In this document: positions 24,301 through 37,800 of the stretch, one piece after another
Numbering within the stretch: the first letter of the stretch is position 1
How the letters are laid out: each line of letters starts with the position of its first letter
Assembly (NCBI RefSeq): GCF_050948175.1
Contig: NW_027490521.1
Span: forward strand, 1 to 64,000
DNA: 64,000 bases
Direction: 5' to 3'
Source: Xylocopa sonorina
Taxonomy: Eukaryota > Arthropoda > Insecta > Hymenoptera > Apidae
Made by a program: the position numbers and the translations under genes
The notes under the pieces: model-generated
What the model saw: only the letters and a program-made list of their open reading frames with translations
What the model was told of the DNA's origin: nothing
Database searches by the model: none

Positions 24301-24517
24301 TGTAAGAAGCATTAAAACTCTATGGCCTCAATGCGGAGAAATCTGCAAACGCTATTTCCTAGCAAGCAATAGTCGCATTTACATTCTTTTGAAGTGAATA
24401 CGGGGTATACATGACACTTTGCAATGAACATTATATCTTATCATGTGGCACAGAATCGAGATACGATATCGCGTTTTAAGAAGCATTAGAACTCCATTGC
24501 TACGATACGTAGGCATC
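21386..24517 (-). repeat. 9-mer HOR, 1,566 bp, two tandem copies
   Basis: Distinctive variants repeat 1,566 bp apart: TCTACTGCTACG at 21,709 and 23,275, and AACATTATATC followed by TCATGTGGCACAGAATCG at 22,861 and 24,427. Units run about 21,386-22,951 and 22,952-24,517, differing at only a handful of positions. Part of the unit (about 21,640-22,260) also matches 20,420-21,050 at 1,218 bp (7 monomers), showing an earlier 7-mer step. Confidence 0.9.
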
Positions 24518-24777
24518 TGCAAACGCTATTCCCTAGCAAGGAATAGTCGCATTTACATTCTTTTGATGTGTATACGAGGTATACATGACACTTCGCAATG
24601 AATATTATATCTTATAATGAATCATAGAAATGAGAAGCGATATCGCGATCTAAGAAGCATTGGAACTCTATTGCCTCAACGCATAGACATCTGCAGACGC
24701 TATTTCCTAGCATGGAAGTGTCGCATTTTCATTCTTTTGTAGTGAATGCGAGGTATACATGACACTTCGCAATGAAT

Positions 24778-26350
24778 ATTATATCTTATCATGAAACATA
24801 GAAGAGAGATGCGATATCGCGTTTTAAGAAGCATTAGAACTCTATGGCATCGATGCGGAGACATCAGCAAACGCTATTTCCTAGCATGGAAGTGTCGCAC
24901 TTACATTCTTTTGAAGTCAACACGAGGTATACATGACACTTCGCGATGAATATTATATCTTATCACGAAACATATAAATGAGATGCGATATCGCGATTTA
25001 AGTAGTATTAGAACACTATTGCTACGATACGTAGACATCTGAAAACTCCATTTCGTACCAAAGAAGTGTCGCATTTACATTCCTTTGGAGAGAATACTAG
25101 GTATACATGACACTTCGCAATGAATATTATATCTTATCATGACGCATAGAAATGGGATGCGATATCGCGTTTTGAGAAGTATTAGAACTCTATTGCTACG
25201 ATACGTAGACATCTGCAAACGCTGTTCCCTAGCAAGAAATAGTCGCATTTGCATTCTTTTGAAGTGAATACGAGGTATACTTGACACTTCGCAATGAAAA
25301 TTATATCTTATCATGAAACATAGAAGTGAGATGCGATATCGAGTTTTAAGAAGCATTAGAACTATCTTGCTACGATACGTAGACATCTGCAAACGCTATT
25401 TCCGAGCATGGAAGATTCGCATTTACATTCTTTTGAAGTGAATACGAGGTGAACATGACACTTCGCAATGAATATTATATCTTATCAGGAAACACAGAAG
25501 AGAGATGCGATATCGCGTTTTGGGAAGCATTAGAACTCTATGGCCTCGATGCGGAGACATCTGCAGACGCTATTTCCTTGCATCGAAGTGTCGCATTTAC
25601 ATTCTTTTGAAGTGAATACGAGGTGTACATGACACTTCGCAATGAATATTATATCTTATCACGATACGTAGAAATGAGTTGCGATATCGCGATTTAAGTA
25701 GCATTAGAACACTATTGCTACGACACGTGGACATCTGAATACGCTATTTCCTAGCAAGGAAGTGTCGCATTTACATTCCTTTGGAGAGAATACGAGGTAT
25801 ACATGACACTTCGCAATGAATATTACAACTTATCACGAAACATAGAAATGAGATGCGATATCGCGATCTAAGGAGTATTAGAACTCTATTGCTACGATAC
25901 GTAGACATCTGCAAACGCTATTTCCTAGCAAGGAATAGTCGCATTTACATTCTTTTGAAGTGAATACGAGGTATACATGACACTTCGCAATGAATACTAC
26001 ATCCTATCATGAAACATAGGAGTGAGATGCGATATCGCGTTTTATGAAGCATTAGAACTCTATTGCCTCGATGCGTAGACATCTGCAGACGCTATTTCCT
26101 AGCAAGGAAGTGTCGCATTTACATTCGTTTTGAGTGAATAGAAGGTATGCATGACACTTCGCAATGAATATTATATCTTATCATGAGACATAGGAGTGAG
26201 ATGCGATATCGCGTTTTAAGAAGCATTAGAACTCTATTGCCTCGACGCGTAGACATCTGCAAACGCTATTTCCTAGCATGGAAGTGTCGCATTTACATTC
26301 GTTTGGAGAGAATACGAGGTATACATGACACTTCGCAATGAATATTATAA
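24778..26350 (-). repeat. Displaced copies of the 19.2-20.4 kb monomer block
   Basis: TCTATGGCATCGATGCGG at 24,841 matches 19,273 (5,568 bp, 32 monomers). CTTGCAT-GAAGTG at 25,577 matches 19,661 (5,916 bp, 34 monomers). The order of variants is kept, but two monomers have been gained between the two anchors. So the 21.4-24.5 kb HOR expanded between two halves of an older, larger duplication. Confidence 0.8.
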
Positions 26351-27139
26351 CTTATCCCGAAACATAGAAATGAGATGGGATATCGCGTTTTCAGAAGCAT
26401 TAGAACTCTCTTGCTACGATACGTAGACATCTGAAAACGCCATTTCCTAGCAAGGAAGTGTCGCATTGACAATCGTTTGGAGTGAATACGAGGTATACAT
26501 GACACTTCGCAATGAATATTATATCTTATCATGGAGCATAGATGTTAGATGCGATATCGAGTTTTGAGAAGCATTAGAACTCTATTGCTACGATACGTAG
26601 ACATCTGCAAACGCTATGCCCTAGCAAGGAATAGTCGCATTTACATTCTTTTGATGTGTATACGAGGTATACATGACACTTCGCAATGAATATTATATCT
26701 TATTATGAATCTTCGAAATGAGATGCGATATCGCAATCTAAGAATAATTAGAACTCTATTGCCTCGATGCATAGACATCTGGAGGCGCTATTTCCTAGCA
26801 TGGAAGTGTCGCATTTTCATTCGTTTGGAGTGAATGCGAGGTATACATGACAGTTCGCAATGAATGTTATATCTTATCATGAAACATAAAAGAGAGATTC
26901 GATATCGCGTTTCAAGAAGCATTAGAACTCTATGGCATCGATGCGGAGACATCTGCAAACGCTATTTCCTAGCAAGCAGTAGTCGCATTTTCATTCTTTT
27001 GAAGTGAATACGAGGTGTACACGACACGTCACAATGAATATCATATCTTATCACGAAATATAGAAATGGGATGCGATATCGCGATTTAAGTAGCATTAGA
27101 ACTCCATTGCTACGATACGTAGACATCTGCAAACGCTAT

Positions 27140-28700
27140 TTCCTAGCAAGCAATAGTCGCATTTTCATTCTTTCGAAGTGAATACGAGGTGTACATGACA
27201 CTTCGCAATGAATATTATATCTTATCACGAAACATAGAAATGAGATGCGATATCGCGATTTAAGTAGCATTAGAACTCTATTGCTACGATACGTAGACAT
27301 CTGAAAACGCTATTTCCTAGCAAGGATGTGTCGCATTTACATTCGTTTGGAGTGAATGCGAGGTATACATGACACTTCGCAATTAATATTATATCTTATC
27401 ATGAAACATAAAAGAGAGATGCGATATCGCGCTTCAAGCAGCATTAGAACTCTATGGCCCCGATGCGGAGACATCTGCAAACGCTATTTCCTAGCAAGCA
27501 ATAGTCGCATTTACATTCTTTTGAAGTGAATTCGAGGTTTACATGACACTTCGCAATGAATATTATATCTTATCATGAAGCATAGGAATGAGATGCGATA
27601 TCGCGTTTTGAGAAGCATTAGAACTCTATTGCTACGATACGTAGACATCTGCAAACGCTATCTCCTAGCAAGCAATAGTCGCATTTTCATTCCATTGAAG
27701 TGAGGACGATGTATACATGACACTTCGCAATGAATATTATACCTTATCACGATACATAGAAGTGAGATGCGATATCGCATTTTAAGTAGCATTAGAACTC
27801 TATTGCTACGATACCTAGACATCTGCAAACGCTATTTCCTAGCAAGCAATGGTCGCATTTTCATTCTTTTGAAGTGAATACGAGGTGTACATGACACTTC
27901 GCAATGAATATAATATCTTATCACGAAACATAGAAATGAGATGCGATATCGCGATTTAAGTAGCATTAGAAATCTATTGCTACGATACGTAGACACCTGA
28001 ATACGCTATTTCCTAGCAAGGATGTGTCGCATTTACATTCGTTTGGAGTGAATGCGAGGTATACATGACACTTCGCAATTAATATTACATCTTATCATGA
28101 AACATAGAAGAGAGATGCGATATCGCGCTTCAAGCAGCATTAGAAATCTATGGCCCCGATGCGGAGACATCTGCAAACGCTATTTCCTAGCAAGCAATAG
28201 TCGCATTTACATTCTTTTGAAGTGAATTCGAAGTTTACATGACACTTCGCAATGAATATTATATCTTATCATGAAGCATAGAAATGAGATGCGATATCGC
28301 GTTTTGAGAAGCATTAGAATTCTATTGCTACGATACGTAGACATCTGCAATCGCTATTTGCGAGCAAGGCAGATTCGCATTTACATTCTATTGAAGTGAA
28401 TACGAAGTATACATGACAGTTCGCAAAGAACATTATATCTTATCACGAAACATAGATGAGTGATGCGATATCGCGTTTTAAGTAGCATTAGGACTCTATT
28501 GCTACGATACGTAGACATCTGCAAACGCTATTTCCTAGCAGGCAATAGTCGCATTTTCATTCTTTTGAAGTGAGTACGAGGTGTACATGACACTTCGCAA
28601 TGAATATAATATCTTATCACGAAACATAGAAATGAGATGCGATATCGCGATTTAAGTAGCATTAGAACTCTACTGCTACGATACGTAGACATCTGAATAC
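27140..28700 (-). repeat. 4-mer HOR, 696 bp, about two copies plus a partial
   Basis: AAGGATGTGTCGC recurs at 27,325 and 28,021, and GAATTCGA-GTTTACATGAC at about 27,529 and 28,225; both pairs are 696 bp apart. Further out the copies are more diverged (for example TTGCGAGCAAGGCAGATTCG near 28,368). Confidence 0.8.
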
Positions 28701-29089
28701 GCTACTTCCTAGCAAGGAAGTGTCGCATTTCTATTCTTCTGAAGTGAATACGAGGTGTACATGACACGTCGCAGTGAATATTATATCTTATCACGAAACA
28801 TAGAAATGAGATGCGATATCCCGTTTTAAGAAGCATGAGAACTCTTTTGCCTCGATACATAGACATCTGCAAACGCTATTTCCTAGCAAGGAAGTGTCGC
28901 ATTTACATTCATTTGAAGTGTATGCGAGGTATACATGCCACTCCTCAATGAATATTATATCTTATCATGAGACATAGAAATGAGATGCGATATCACGATA
29001 TAAGAATCATTAGAACTCTATTCCTTCGATACCTAAACATCTGGAAACGCTACTTCCTAGCATGGAAGTGTCGCATTTACATTCATTTG

Positions 29090-29125
29090 AAGTGTAGACG
29101 AGGAATACATAACCTCGTATCCGCT
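29090..29125. other. Direct head-to-head orientation switch in the satellite
   Basis: The - monomer reads AAGTGTAGACGAGGAATACATAAC, then + monomer sequence begins at once with CTCGTATCCGCTTCAAAAGAATG. There is no insertion and no unique DNA. About 36 bp from the centre, each arm reaches the matching part of the monomer, so the region is the centre of a giant imperfect palindrome with arms of 12 kb (left) and 23 kb (right). Both strands encode similar spurious frames here, as expected for an inverted repeat. Confidence 0.93.
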
Positions 29126-32100
29126 TCAAAAGAATGTAAATGCGACACTGCCTTGCTAGGAAATAGAGTTTGCAGATGTCTACGTATATTAGCAATAGAG
29201 TTCTAGTACTTCTTAACACGAGACATCGCATCTCATTTCTATGTTTCATGAAAAGATATAATATTCATTGCGAAAAGTCATGTATACCTCGTATTCACTT
29301 CAAGAGAATGTAAATGCGACACTTCCTTGCTATTAAATAGCGTTTGCAGATGTCTACGTATCGTAACAGTAGAGTTCTAATACTTCTTAACACGAGACAT
29401 CGCATCTCATTTCTATGTTTCATGATAAGATATAATATTCATTGCGAAGTGTCATGTATTCCTCGTACTCACTTCAAAAGAATGTAAATGTGACACTTCC
29501 ATGCCAGGAAATAGCGTCTGCGGATGTCTACGTATCGTAGCAATAGAGAACTAACGCTTCATAAAACGCGTTATCGCATCTCATTTCTATGTCTCATGAT
29601 AAGATGTATTATTCATTGCGGATTGTTATGCATACCTCGTTATCACTTCAAAATAATGTACATGCGACACTTCCTTGCTATTTAATAGCGTTTGCAGATG
29701 TCTACATATCGTAGCAATAGAGTTCTATCACTTCTTAAAACACGATATCGCGTCACATTACTATTTTTCATGGTAAGATGTAATATTCATTGCGAAGTGT
29801 CATATATACCTCGTATTCACTTTAAAATAATGTAAATGCGGCACTACCTTGCTAGGAAATAGCGTTTCCAGATGTCTACGTATCGAAACAATAGAGTTCT
29901 AATGCTTTTTAAATCGCGATATCGCATTTCATTTCTATGTTTCGTAGTAAGATATAATATTCATTGTGGAGTGTTATGTACACCTCCTATTCACTTCAAA
30001 AGGATGTAAGTGCGACCCTTCCGTGCTAGGAAATAGCGTTTGCAGATGTCTACGTATCGTAGCGATAGAGTTCTAATGGTTCTTAAAACGAGATGTCGCA
30101 TTTCATTTATATGTTTCGTAATAAGATATAATACTCATTGTGGAGTATCATTTATACCTCGTACTCACATCACAAGAATGTAAATGCGACACACCCATGC
30201 AACGAAATAGCGTTTGCAGATGTCAAAGTATATTAGCAATAGAGATCTAATGCTTCCCAATCGCGATATCGCATCTCATTCCTATGTTTCGTGATAAGAT
30301 ATAATACTCATTGCGAAGTGTCATTAATGTCTCGTATTCACTTCAAAAGAATGTAATTGCTACACTTCCCTCCTAGGAAATAGCGTTTGCAGATGTCTAC
30401 GTATCGTAGCAATAGAGTTCTAGTCCTTCTTAAAACGCGATATCGCATCTCACTCCTATGTTTCATGATAAGGTATAATAGTCATTGCGAAGTGTCATGT
30501 ATAACTCCAATTCACTTCAAAACAATGTAAATGCGACACTTCCTTGCTGGGAAATAACGATTGCAGATGTCTGCGTATCAAAGCAATGGAGTTCTATTAC
30601 TTAAAACGGGATATCGCATCTCATTTCTATGTTTGATGATAAGATATAATATTCATTGCGAAGTGTCACTTATACCTCGTATTCACTTCAAATGAATGTA
30701 AATGCGACACTTCCTTGCAAGGTAATAGCGTTTCCAAATATCTACGTACACTAGCAATAGATTTCTTATGCTTCTTAAAACGGGATATCGCATCTCATTT
30801 CTATGTTTCATGACAAGATATAATATTCATTGCGAAGTGTCATGTTTTCCTCGTATTCACTTCAAAAGAATGTAAGTGCGACACTTCCTTCCTAGGAAAT
30901 AGCGTTTGCAGATGTCTACATATCGTAGCAATAGATTTCTAGGTCTTCTTAAAACGCGATATCGCGTCACACTCCTATGTTTCATGATAAGATATAATAT
31001 CCTTTGCGAAGTGTTATGTATACCTCGTACTCACTTCAAAAGAATGTAAATGCGTCACTTCCTTGCTAGGATATAGCGTTTGCAGATGTCTACGTATCGT
31101 GGCAATAGAGATCTAATGCATCTTAAAACGAGATGTCGCATCTCGTTTCTCTGTTTCAGGATAAGATATAATATTCATTGCGAAGTGTCATGTATACCTC
31201 GTACTCACTTCAAAAGAATGTAAATGCGACACTTCCTTGCTAGGAAATAGCGTTTGTAGATGTCTACGTATCGTTGCAATAGGATTCTAATGCTTCTAAA
31301 AACGGGAAATCGCACCTCATTTCTATGTTTCATGATAAGATAGAACATTCATTGCGAAGTGTCATGTATACATTGTATTCACTTCAAATGAATGTAAATA
31401 CGACACTTCCCTGCTAGGATATAGCGTTTCCAGATATCTAAGTATCGAAACAATGGAGTTCCAATGCATCTTTAAAAGAGATGTCGCATCTCGTTTCTCT
31501 GTTTCATGATAAGATATAGTATTCATTACGAAGTGTCATGTATACCTCGTATTCACTTCAAAAGAATGTAAATGCGACTATTCCTTGCTAGGAAATAGCG
31601 TTTGGAGATGCCTACGTATCGTAGCAATAGAGTTCTAATGCTTTTTAGATCGCGATATAGCATCTCATTTCTGTGTTTCGTGATAAGATGTAATGTTCTT
31701 TGCGAAGTGTCATGTATGCCTCGTATTCACTTCAAAAGAATGGAAATGCGAATCTTCCTTGCTAGGAAATAGCGTTTGCAGATGCCTACGTATCGTAGCA
31801 ATAGAGTTCTGATGCTTCTTATATCGCGATATCGCATCTCATTTCTATGTTTCGTGATAAGTTATAATATTCATTCCGAAGTGACATGTATACCTCGAAC
31901 TTACTTCAAAAGAATGCAAATGCGACACTTCCATGCATGGAAATAGCGTTTGCAGATATCTCCGCATCGAGGCAGTCGGGATCTAATGCTTCTTAAAAGG
32001 CTATATCGCATCTCACTTCTATGTTACATGGTAAGATATAATGTTCTTTGCGAAGTGTCATGTATACCTCGTATTCTCTTCAAAAGAATGTAAATGCGAA

Positions 32101-33359
32101 TCTTCCTTGCTAGTAAATAGCGTTTGCAGATGCCTACGTATCGTAGCAATACAATTCTAATGCTACTTAATTCGCGATATCGCATCTCATTTCTATGTTT
32201 CGTGATAAGATATAATATTCATTATGAAGTGTCATGCATACCTCGTATTCACTTCAAAAGAATGTAAATGCGAATCTTCCTTGCTCGGAAATAGCGTTTG
32301 CAGGTGTCTACGGATCGTAGCAATAGAATTCTAATGCTTCTCAAAACGCGATATAGCATCTCATTTCTATGCTTCATGATAAGATATAATATTCATTGCC
32401 CAGTGTCATGTATACCTCGTATTCACTCCAAACGAATGTAAATGCGACACTTCCTTGCTAGGAAATAGCGTTTGCAGGTATCTTCGCATCGAGGCAATAG
32501 GGATTTAATGCTACTTAAAACGCGATATCGCATCTCACTTCTATGCTACAAGATAATATATAATGTTCATTGCGAAGTGTCATGCATACCTCGTATTCAC
32601 TTCAAAAGAATCTAAATGCGACACTTCCATGCTAGGAAATAGCGTTTGCAGATATCTGCACAACGAGGCAATAGGGACCTAATGCTTCTTAAAACGCGAT
32701 ATCGCATCTCACTATTATGTTATATGATAAGATATAATGTTCATTGCGAAGTGCCATGCATACCTCGTATTCACTTCAAAAGAAAGTAAATGCGAATCTT
32801 CCTTGCTAGGAAATAGCGTTTGCAGATGTCGACGTATCGTAGCAATGGAGTTTTAATGCTTCTCAAAACGCGATATCGCATCTCATTTATATGTTTCGTG
32901 ATAAGATATAATATTCATTGCGAAGTGTCATGTATACCTCGTATTCACTTCAAAAGAATGTAAGTGCGACACTTCCATGCTAGGAAGTAGCGTCTGCAGA
33001 TCTCTACGCGTCGAGGCAATAGAGTTCTAATGCTTCCTAAAACGCGATATCGCATCTCAATTCTATGTAACATGATAAGATATAATGTTGATTGCGAAGT
33101 GTCATGTATACCTCGTATTCACTTCAAAAGAATGTAAATGCGAATCTTCCTTGCTAGGAAATAGCGTTTGCAGATGTCTACGTATCGTAGCAATAGAGTC
33201 CTAATGCTTCTCAAAACGCGATATCGCATCTCACTTCTATGTTAATTGGTAAGATATAATATTCATTGCGAAGTGTCATGTATACCTCGTATTCACTTCA
33301 AAAGAATGTAAATGCGATTATTCCTTGCTAGGAAATAGCGACTGCAGATGTTTACGCAT

Positions 33360-34775
33360 CGAGGCAATAGGGATCTAATGCTTCTTAAAACGCGATATCG
33401 CATCTCACTTCCATGTTACATGATAAGATGTAATGTTCATTGCGAAGTGTCATGCATACCTCGTATTCACTTCAAAAGAATGTAAATGCGAATCTTCCTT
33501 GCTCGGAAATAGCGTTTGCAGGTGTCTACGTATCGTAGCAATAGAGTTCTAATGCATCTCATAACGCGATATAGCATCTCAATTCTATGCTTCATGATAA
33601 GATATAATATTCATTGCGAAGTGTCATGTATACCTCGTATTCACTTCAAAAGAATGTAAGTGCGACACTTCCATGCTAGGAAATAGCGTCTGCAGATGTC
33701 TACACGTCGAGGCAATAGAGTTCTAATGCTTCTTAAAACGCGATGTCGCATCACACTTCTATGTTTCATGATAAGATATAATATTCATTGCGAAGTGTCA
33801 TGTATACCTCGTATTCACTTCAGAAGAAAGTAAATGAGACTATTCCTTGCTAGAAAATAGCGTTTGCAGATGCCTACGTATCGTAGCAATAGAGTTCTAA
33901 TGCTACTTAGATCGCGATAACGCTTCTCATTTATATGTTTCGTGATAAGATATAATATTCATTATGAAGTGTCATGCATACCTCGTATTCACTTCAAATG
34001 AATGTAAATGCGAATCTTCCTTGCTCGGAAATAGCGTTTGCAGGTGTCTACGTATCGTAGCAATAGAGTTCTAATGCTTCTCAAAACGCGATATAGCATC
34101 TCATTTCTATGCTTCATGATAAGATATAATATTCCTTGCGAAGTGTCATGTATACCTCGTATTCACTCCAAACGAATGTAAATGCGACACTTCCTTGCTA
34201 GGAAATAGCGTTTGCAGATATCTGCGCATCGAGACAATAGGGATCTAATGCTTCTTAAAACGCGATATCGCATCTCACTTCTATGTTACATGATAAGATA
34301 TAATGTTCATTGCGAAGTGTCATGCATACCTCGTATTCACTTCAAAAGAATGTAAATGCGAATCTTCCTTGCTCGGAAATAGCGTTTGCAGGTGTCTACG
34401 TATCGTAGCAATAGAGTTCTAATGCATCTCATAACGCGATATAGCATCTCAATTCTATGCTTCATGATAAGATATAATATTCATTGCGAAGTGTCATGTA
34501 TACCTCGTATTCACTTCAAAAGAATGTAAGTGCGGCACTTCCATGCTAGGAAATAGCGTCTGCAGATGTCTACACGTCGAGGCAATAGAGTTCTAATGCT
34601 TCTTAAAACGCGATGTCGCATCACACTTCTATGTTTCATGATAAGATATAATATTCATTGCGAACTGTCATGTGTACCTCGTATTCACTTCAGAAGAATG
34701 TAAATGAGACTATTCCTTGCTAGGAAATAGCGTTTGCAGATGCCTACGTATCGTAGCAATAGAGTTCTAATGCTT
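33360..34775 (+). repeat. 5-mer HOR, 870 bp, about 1.6 copies
   Basis: AATCTTCCTTGCTCGG followed by GCATCTCATAACGCG occurs at 33,491 and 34,361, 870 bp apart. Correspondence runs from about 33,360/34,230 to about 33,902/34,772 and then breaks. Confidence 0.85.
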
Positions 34776-34849
34776 CTCAAAACGCGATATAGCATCTCAT
34801 TTCTATGCTTCATGATAAGATATAATATTCATAGCGAAGTGCCATGCAT

Positions 34850-37800
34850 ACCTCGTATTCACTTCAAAAGAATGTAAATGCGAATCTTCCTTGCTAGGAA
34901 ATAGCGTTTGCAGATGTCGACGTATCGTAGCAATGGAGTTTTAATGCTTCTCAAAACGCGATATCGCATCTCATTTATATGTTTCGTGATAAGATATAAT
35001 ATTCATTGCGAAGTGTCATGTATACCTCGTATTCACTTCAAAAGAATGTAAATGCGACTATTCCCTGCTAGGGCATTGCGTTCGCCGAAGCCTACGTAGC
35101 GTAGCAATAGAGTTTTAATGCTTCTTAGATCGCGATATCGCATCTCATTTCTATGTTTCGTGATAAGTTATAATATTCATTCCGAAGTGACATGTATACC
35201 TCGAATTCGCATCAAAAGAATGTAAATGCGACACTTCCATGCAAGGAAATAGCGTTTGCAGATATGTGCGCGTCGAGGCAATAGGGTTCTAATGCTTCTT
35301 AAAACGCGATATCGCATCTCAATTCTATGTCACATGATAAGATACAATGTTGATTGCGAAGTGTCATGTACACCTCGAATTCACTTCAAAAGAATGTAAA
35401 TGCGACACTTCCATGCTAGGAAATAGCGTTTGCAGATATCTCCGCATCGAGGCAATCGGGATCTAATGCTTCTTAAAAAGCAATATCGCATCTCACTTCT
35501 ATGTTACATGGTAAGATATAATGTTCATTGCGAAGTGTCATGTATACCTCGTATTCACTTCAAAAGAATGGAAATGCGAATCTTCCTTGCTAGGAAATAG
35601 CGTTTGCAGATGCCTACGTATAGCAGCAATAGAGTCCTAATGCTACATAAATAGCGATATCGCATCCCATTTACATGATTCGTGATAAGATATAATATTC
35701 ATTGCGAAGTGTCATGTATACCTCGTATTCACTTCAAAAGAATGTAAGTGCGACACTTCCATGCTAGGAAATAGCGTTTGCAGATATCTCCGCATCGAGG
35801 CAATAGAGTCTAATACTTCTCAAAACGCGATATCGCATCTCACTTCTATGTTTCACGATAAGATATAACGTTCTTTGCGAAGTGTCATGTATACCTCGTA
35901 TTCACTTCAAAAGAATGTAAGTGCGACACTTCCATGCTAGGAAATAGCGTTTGCAGATATCTCCGCATCGAGGCAATAGAGTCTAATACTTCTCAAAACG
36001 CGATATCGCATCTCACTTCTATGTTTCACGATAAGATATAATGTTCATTGCGAAGTGTCATGTATACCTCGTATTCACTTCAAAAGAATGGAAATGCGAA
36101 TCTTCCTTGCTAGGAAATAGCGTTTGCAGATGCCTACGTATAGCAGCAATAGAGTCCTAATGCTACATAAATAGCGATATCGCATTCCATTTACATGATT
36201 CGTGATAAGATATAATATTCACTGCGAAATGTCATGTATACCTCGTGTTCACTCCAAACGGATGTAAATGCGACACTTCCATGCAAGGAAATAGCATTTG
36301 CAGATATCTCCGCATCGAGGCAATCGGGATCTAATGCTTCTTAAAAAGCTATATCGCATCTCACTTCTATGTTACATGGTAAGATATAATGTTCATTGCG
36401 AAGTGTCATGTATACCACGTATTCACTTCAAAAGAATGGAAATGCGAATCTTCCTTGCTAGGAAATAGCGTTTGCAGATGCCTACGTATCGTAGCAATAG
36501 TGTTCCAATGCTACTTAAATCGCGATATCGCATCGCATTTATATGTTTCGCGATAAGATATAATATTCATTGCGAAGTGTCATGTAATACTCGTATTCGC
36601 TTCAAATGAATGTAAGTGCGACACTTCCATGCTAGGAAGTAGCGCATTCAGATGTCTACGTATCGTAGCAATAGAGATGTAATGCTACTTAAATCGCGAT
36701 ATCGCATCTCACTTCTATGCTTCGTGATAAGATATAATATTCATTGCGAAGCGTCATGTATACCTCGCATTCACTTCAAAAGAATGTAAATGCGACTATT
36801 GCTTGCTAGGAAATAGCGTTTTCAGATGTCTACGTATCGTAGCAATAGAGTTCTAATGCTACTTAAATCGCGATACCGCATCTCATTTCTATGATTCGTG
36901 ATAAGATATAATATTCATTGCGAAGTGTCATGTACACCTCGTATTCACTTCAAAAGAATGTAAGTGCGACACTTCCATGCTAGGAAATAGCGCATTCAGA
37001 TGTCTACGTACCGTAGCAGTAGAGTTGTAGTGTTACTTAAATCGCGATATCGCATCTCATTTCTATGCTTCGTGATGAGATATAATATTCATTGCGAAGT
37101 GTCATGTATACCTCGTATTCACTTCAAAAGAATGTAAATGCGAATCTTCCTTGCTAGGAAATAGCGTTTGCAGATGTCGACGTATCGTAGCAATGGAGTT
37201 TTAATGCTTCTCAAAACGCGATATCGCATCTCATTTATATGTTTCGTGATAAGATATAATATTCATTGCGAAGTGTCATGTATACCTCGTATTCACTTCA
37301 AAAGAATGTAAATGCGACTATTCCCTGCTAGGGCATTGCGTTCGCCGAAGCCTACGTAGCGTAGCAATAGAGTTTTAATGCTTCTTAGATCGCGATATCG
37401 CATCTCATTTCTATGTTTCGTGATAAGTTATAATATTCATTCCGAAGTGACATGTATACCTCGAATTCGCATCAAGAGAATGTAAATGCGACACTTCCAT
37501 GCAAGGAAATAGCGTTTGCAGATATGTGCGCGTCGAGGCAATAGGGTTCTAATGCTTCTTAAAACGCGATATCGCATCTCAATTCTATGTCACATGATAA
37601 GATACAATGTTGATTGCGAAGTGTCATGTACACCTCGAATTCACTTCAAAAGAATGTAAATGCGACACTTCCATGCTAGGAAATAGCGTTTGCAGATATC
37701 TCCGCATCGAGGCAATCGGGATCTAATGCTTCTTAAAAAGCAATATCGCATCTCACTTCTATGTTACATGGTAAGATATAATGTTCATTGCGAAGTGTCA

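Larger units (their letters stand above)
18851..29106 (-). repeat. 174-bp satellite array, A-type monomers, - orientation
   Basis: Reverse monomers with AAGTGTCGCATTTACATTC, GAATACGAGGTATACATGAC and CGATACGTAGACATCTGC. It contains several HOR blocks, annotated separately. All open frames here, on either strand, are satellite translations that share the same residues (for example RYRIS, MIRYNIHCEV). Confidence 0.96.

Noticed and set aside
16816..29106. CRISPR array, suggested by regular repeats
   Set aside because: There are no short identical repeats separated by unique spacers; the whole 174-bp unit is repeated and the sequence is eukaryotic.
28967..29249. Two similar divergent open frames on opposite strands
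   Set aside because: Produced by the head-to-head satellite inversion at about 29,107; both are satellite translations.
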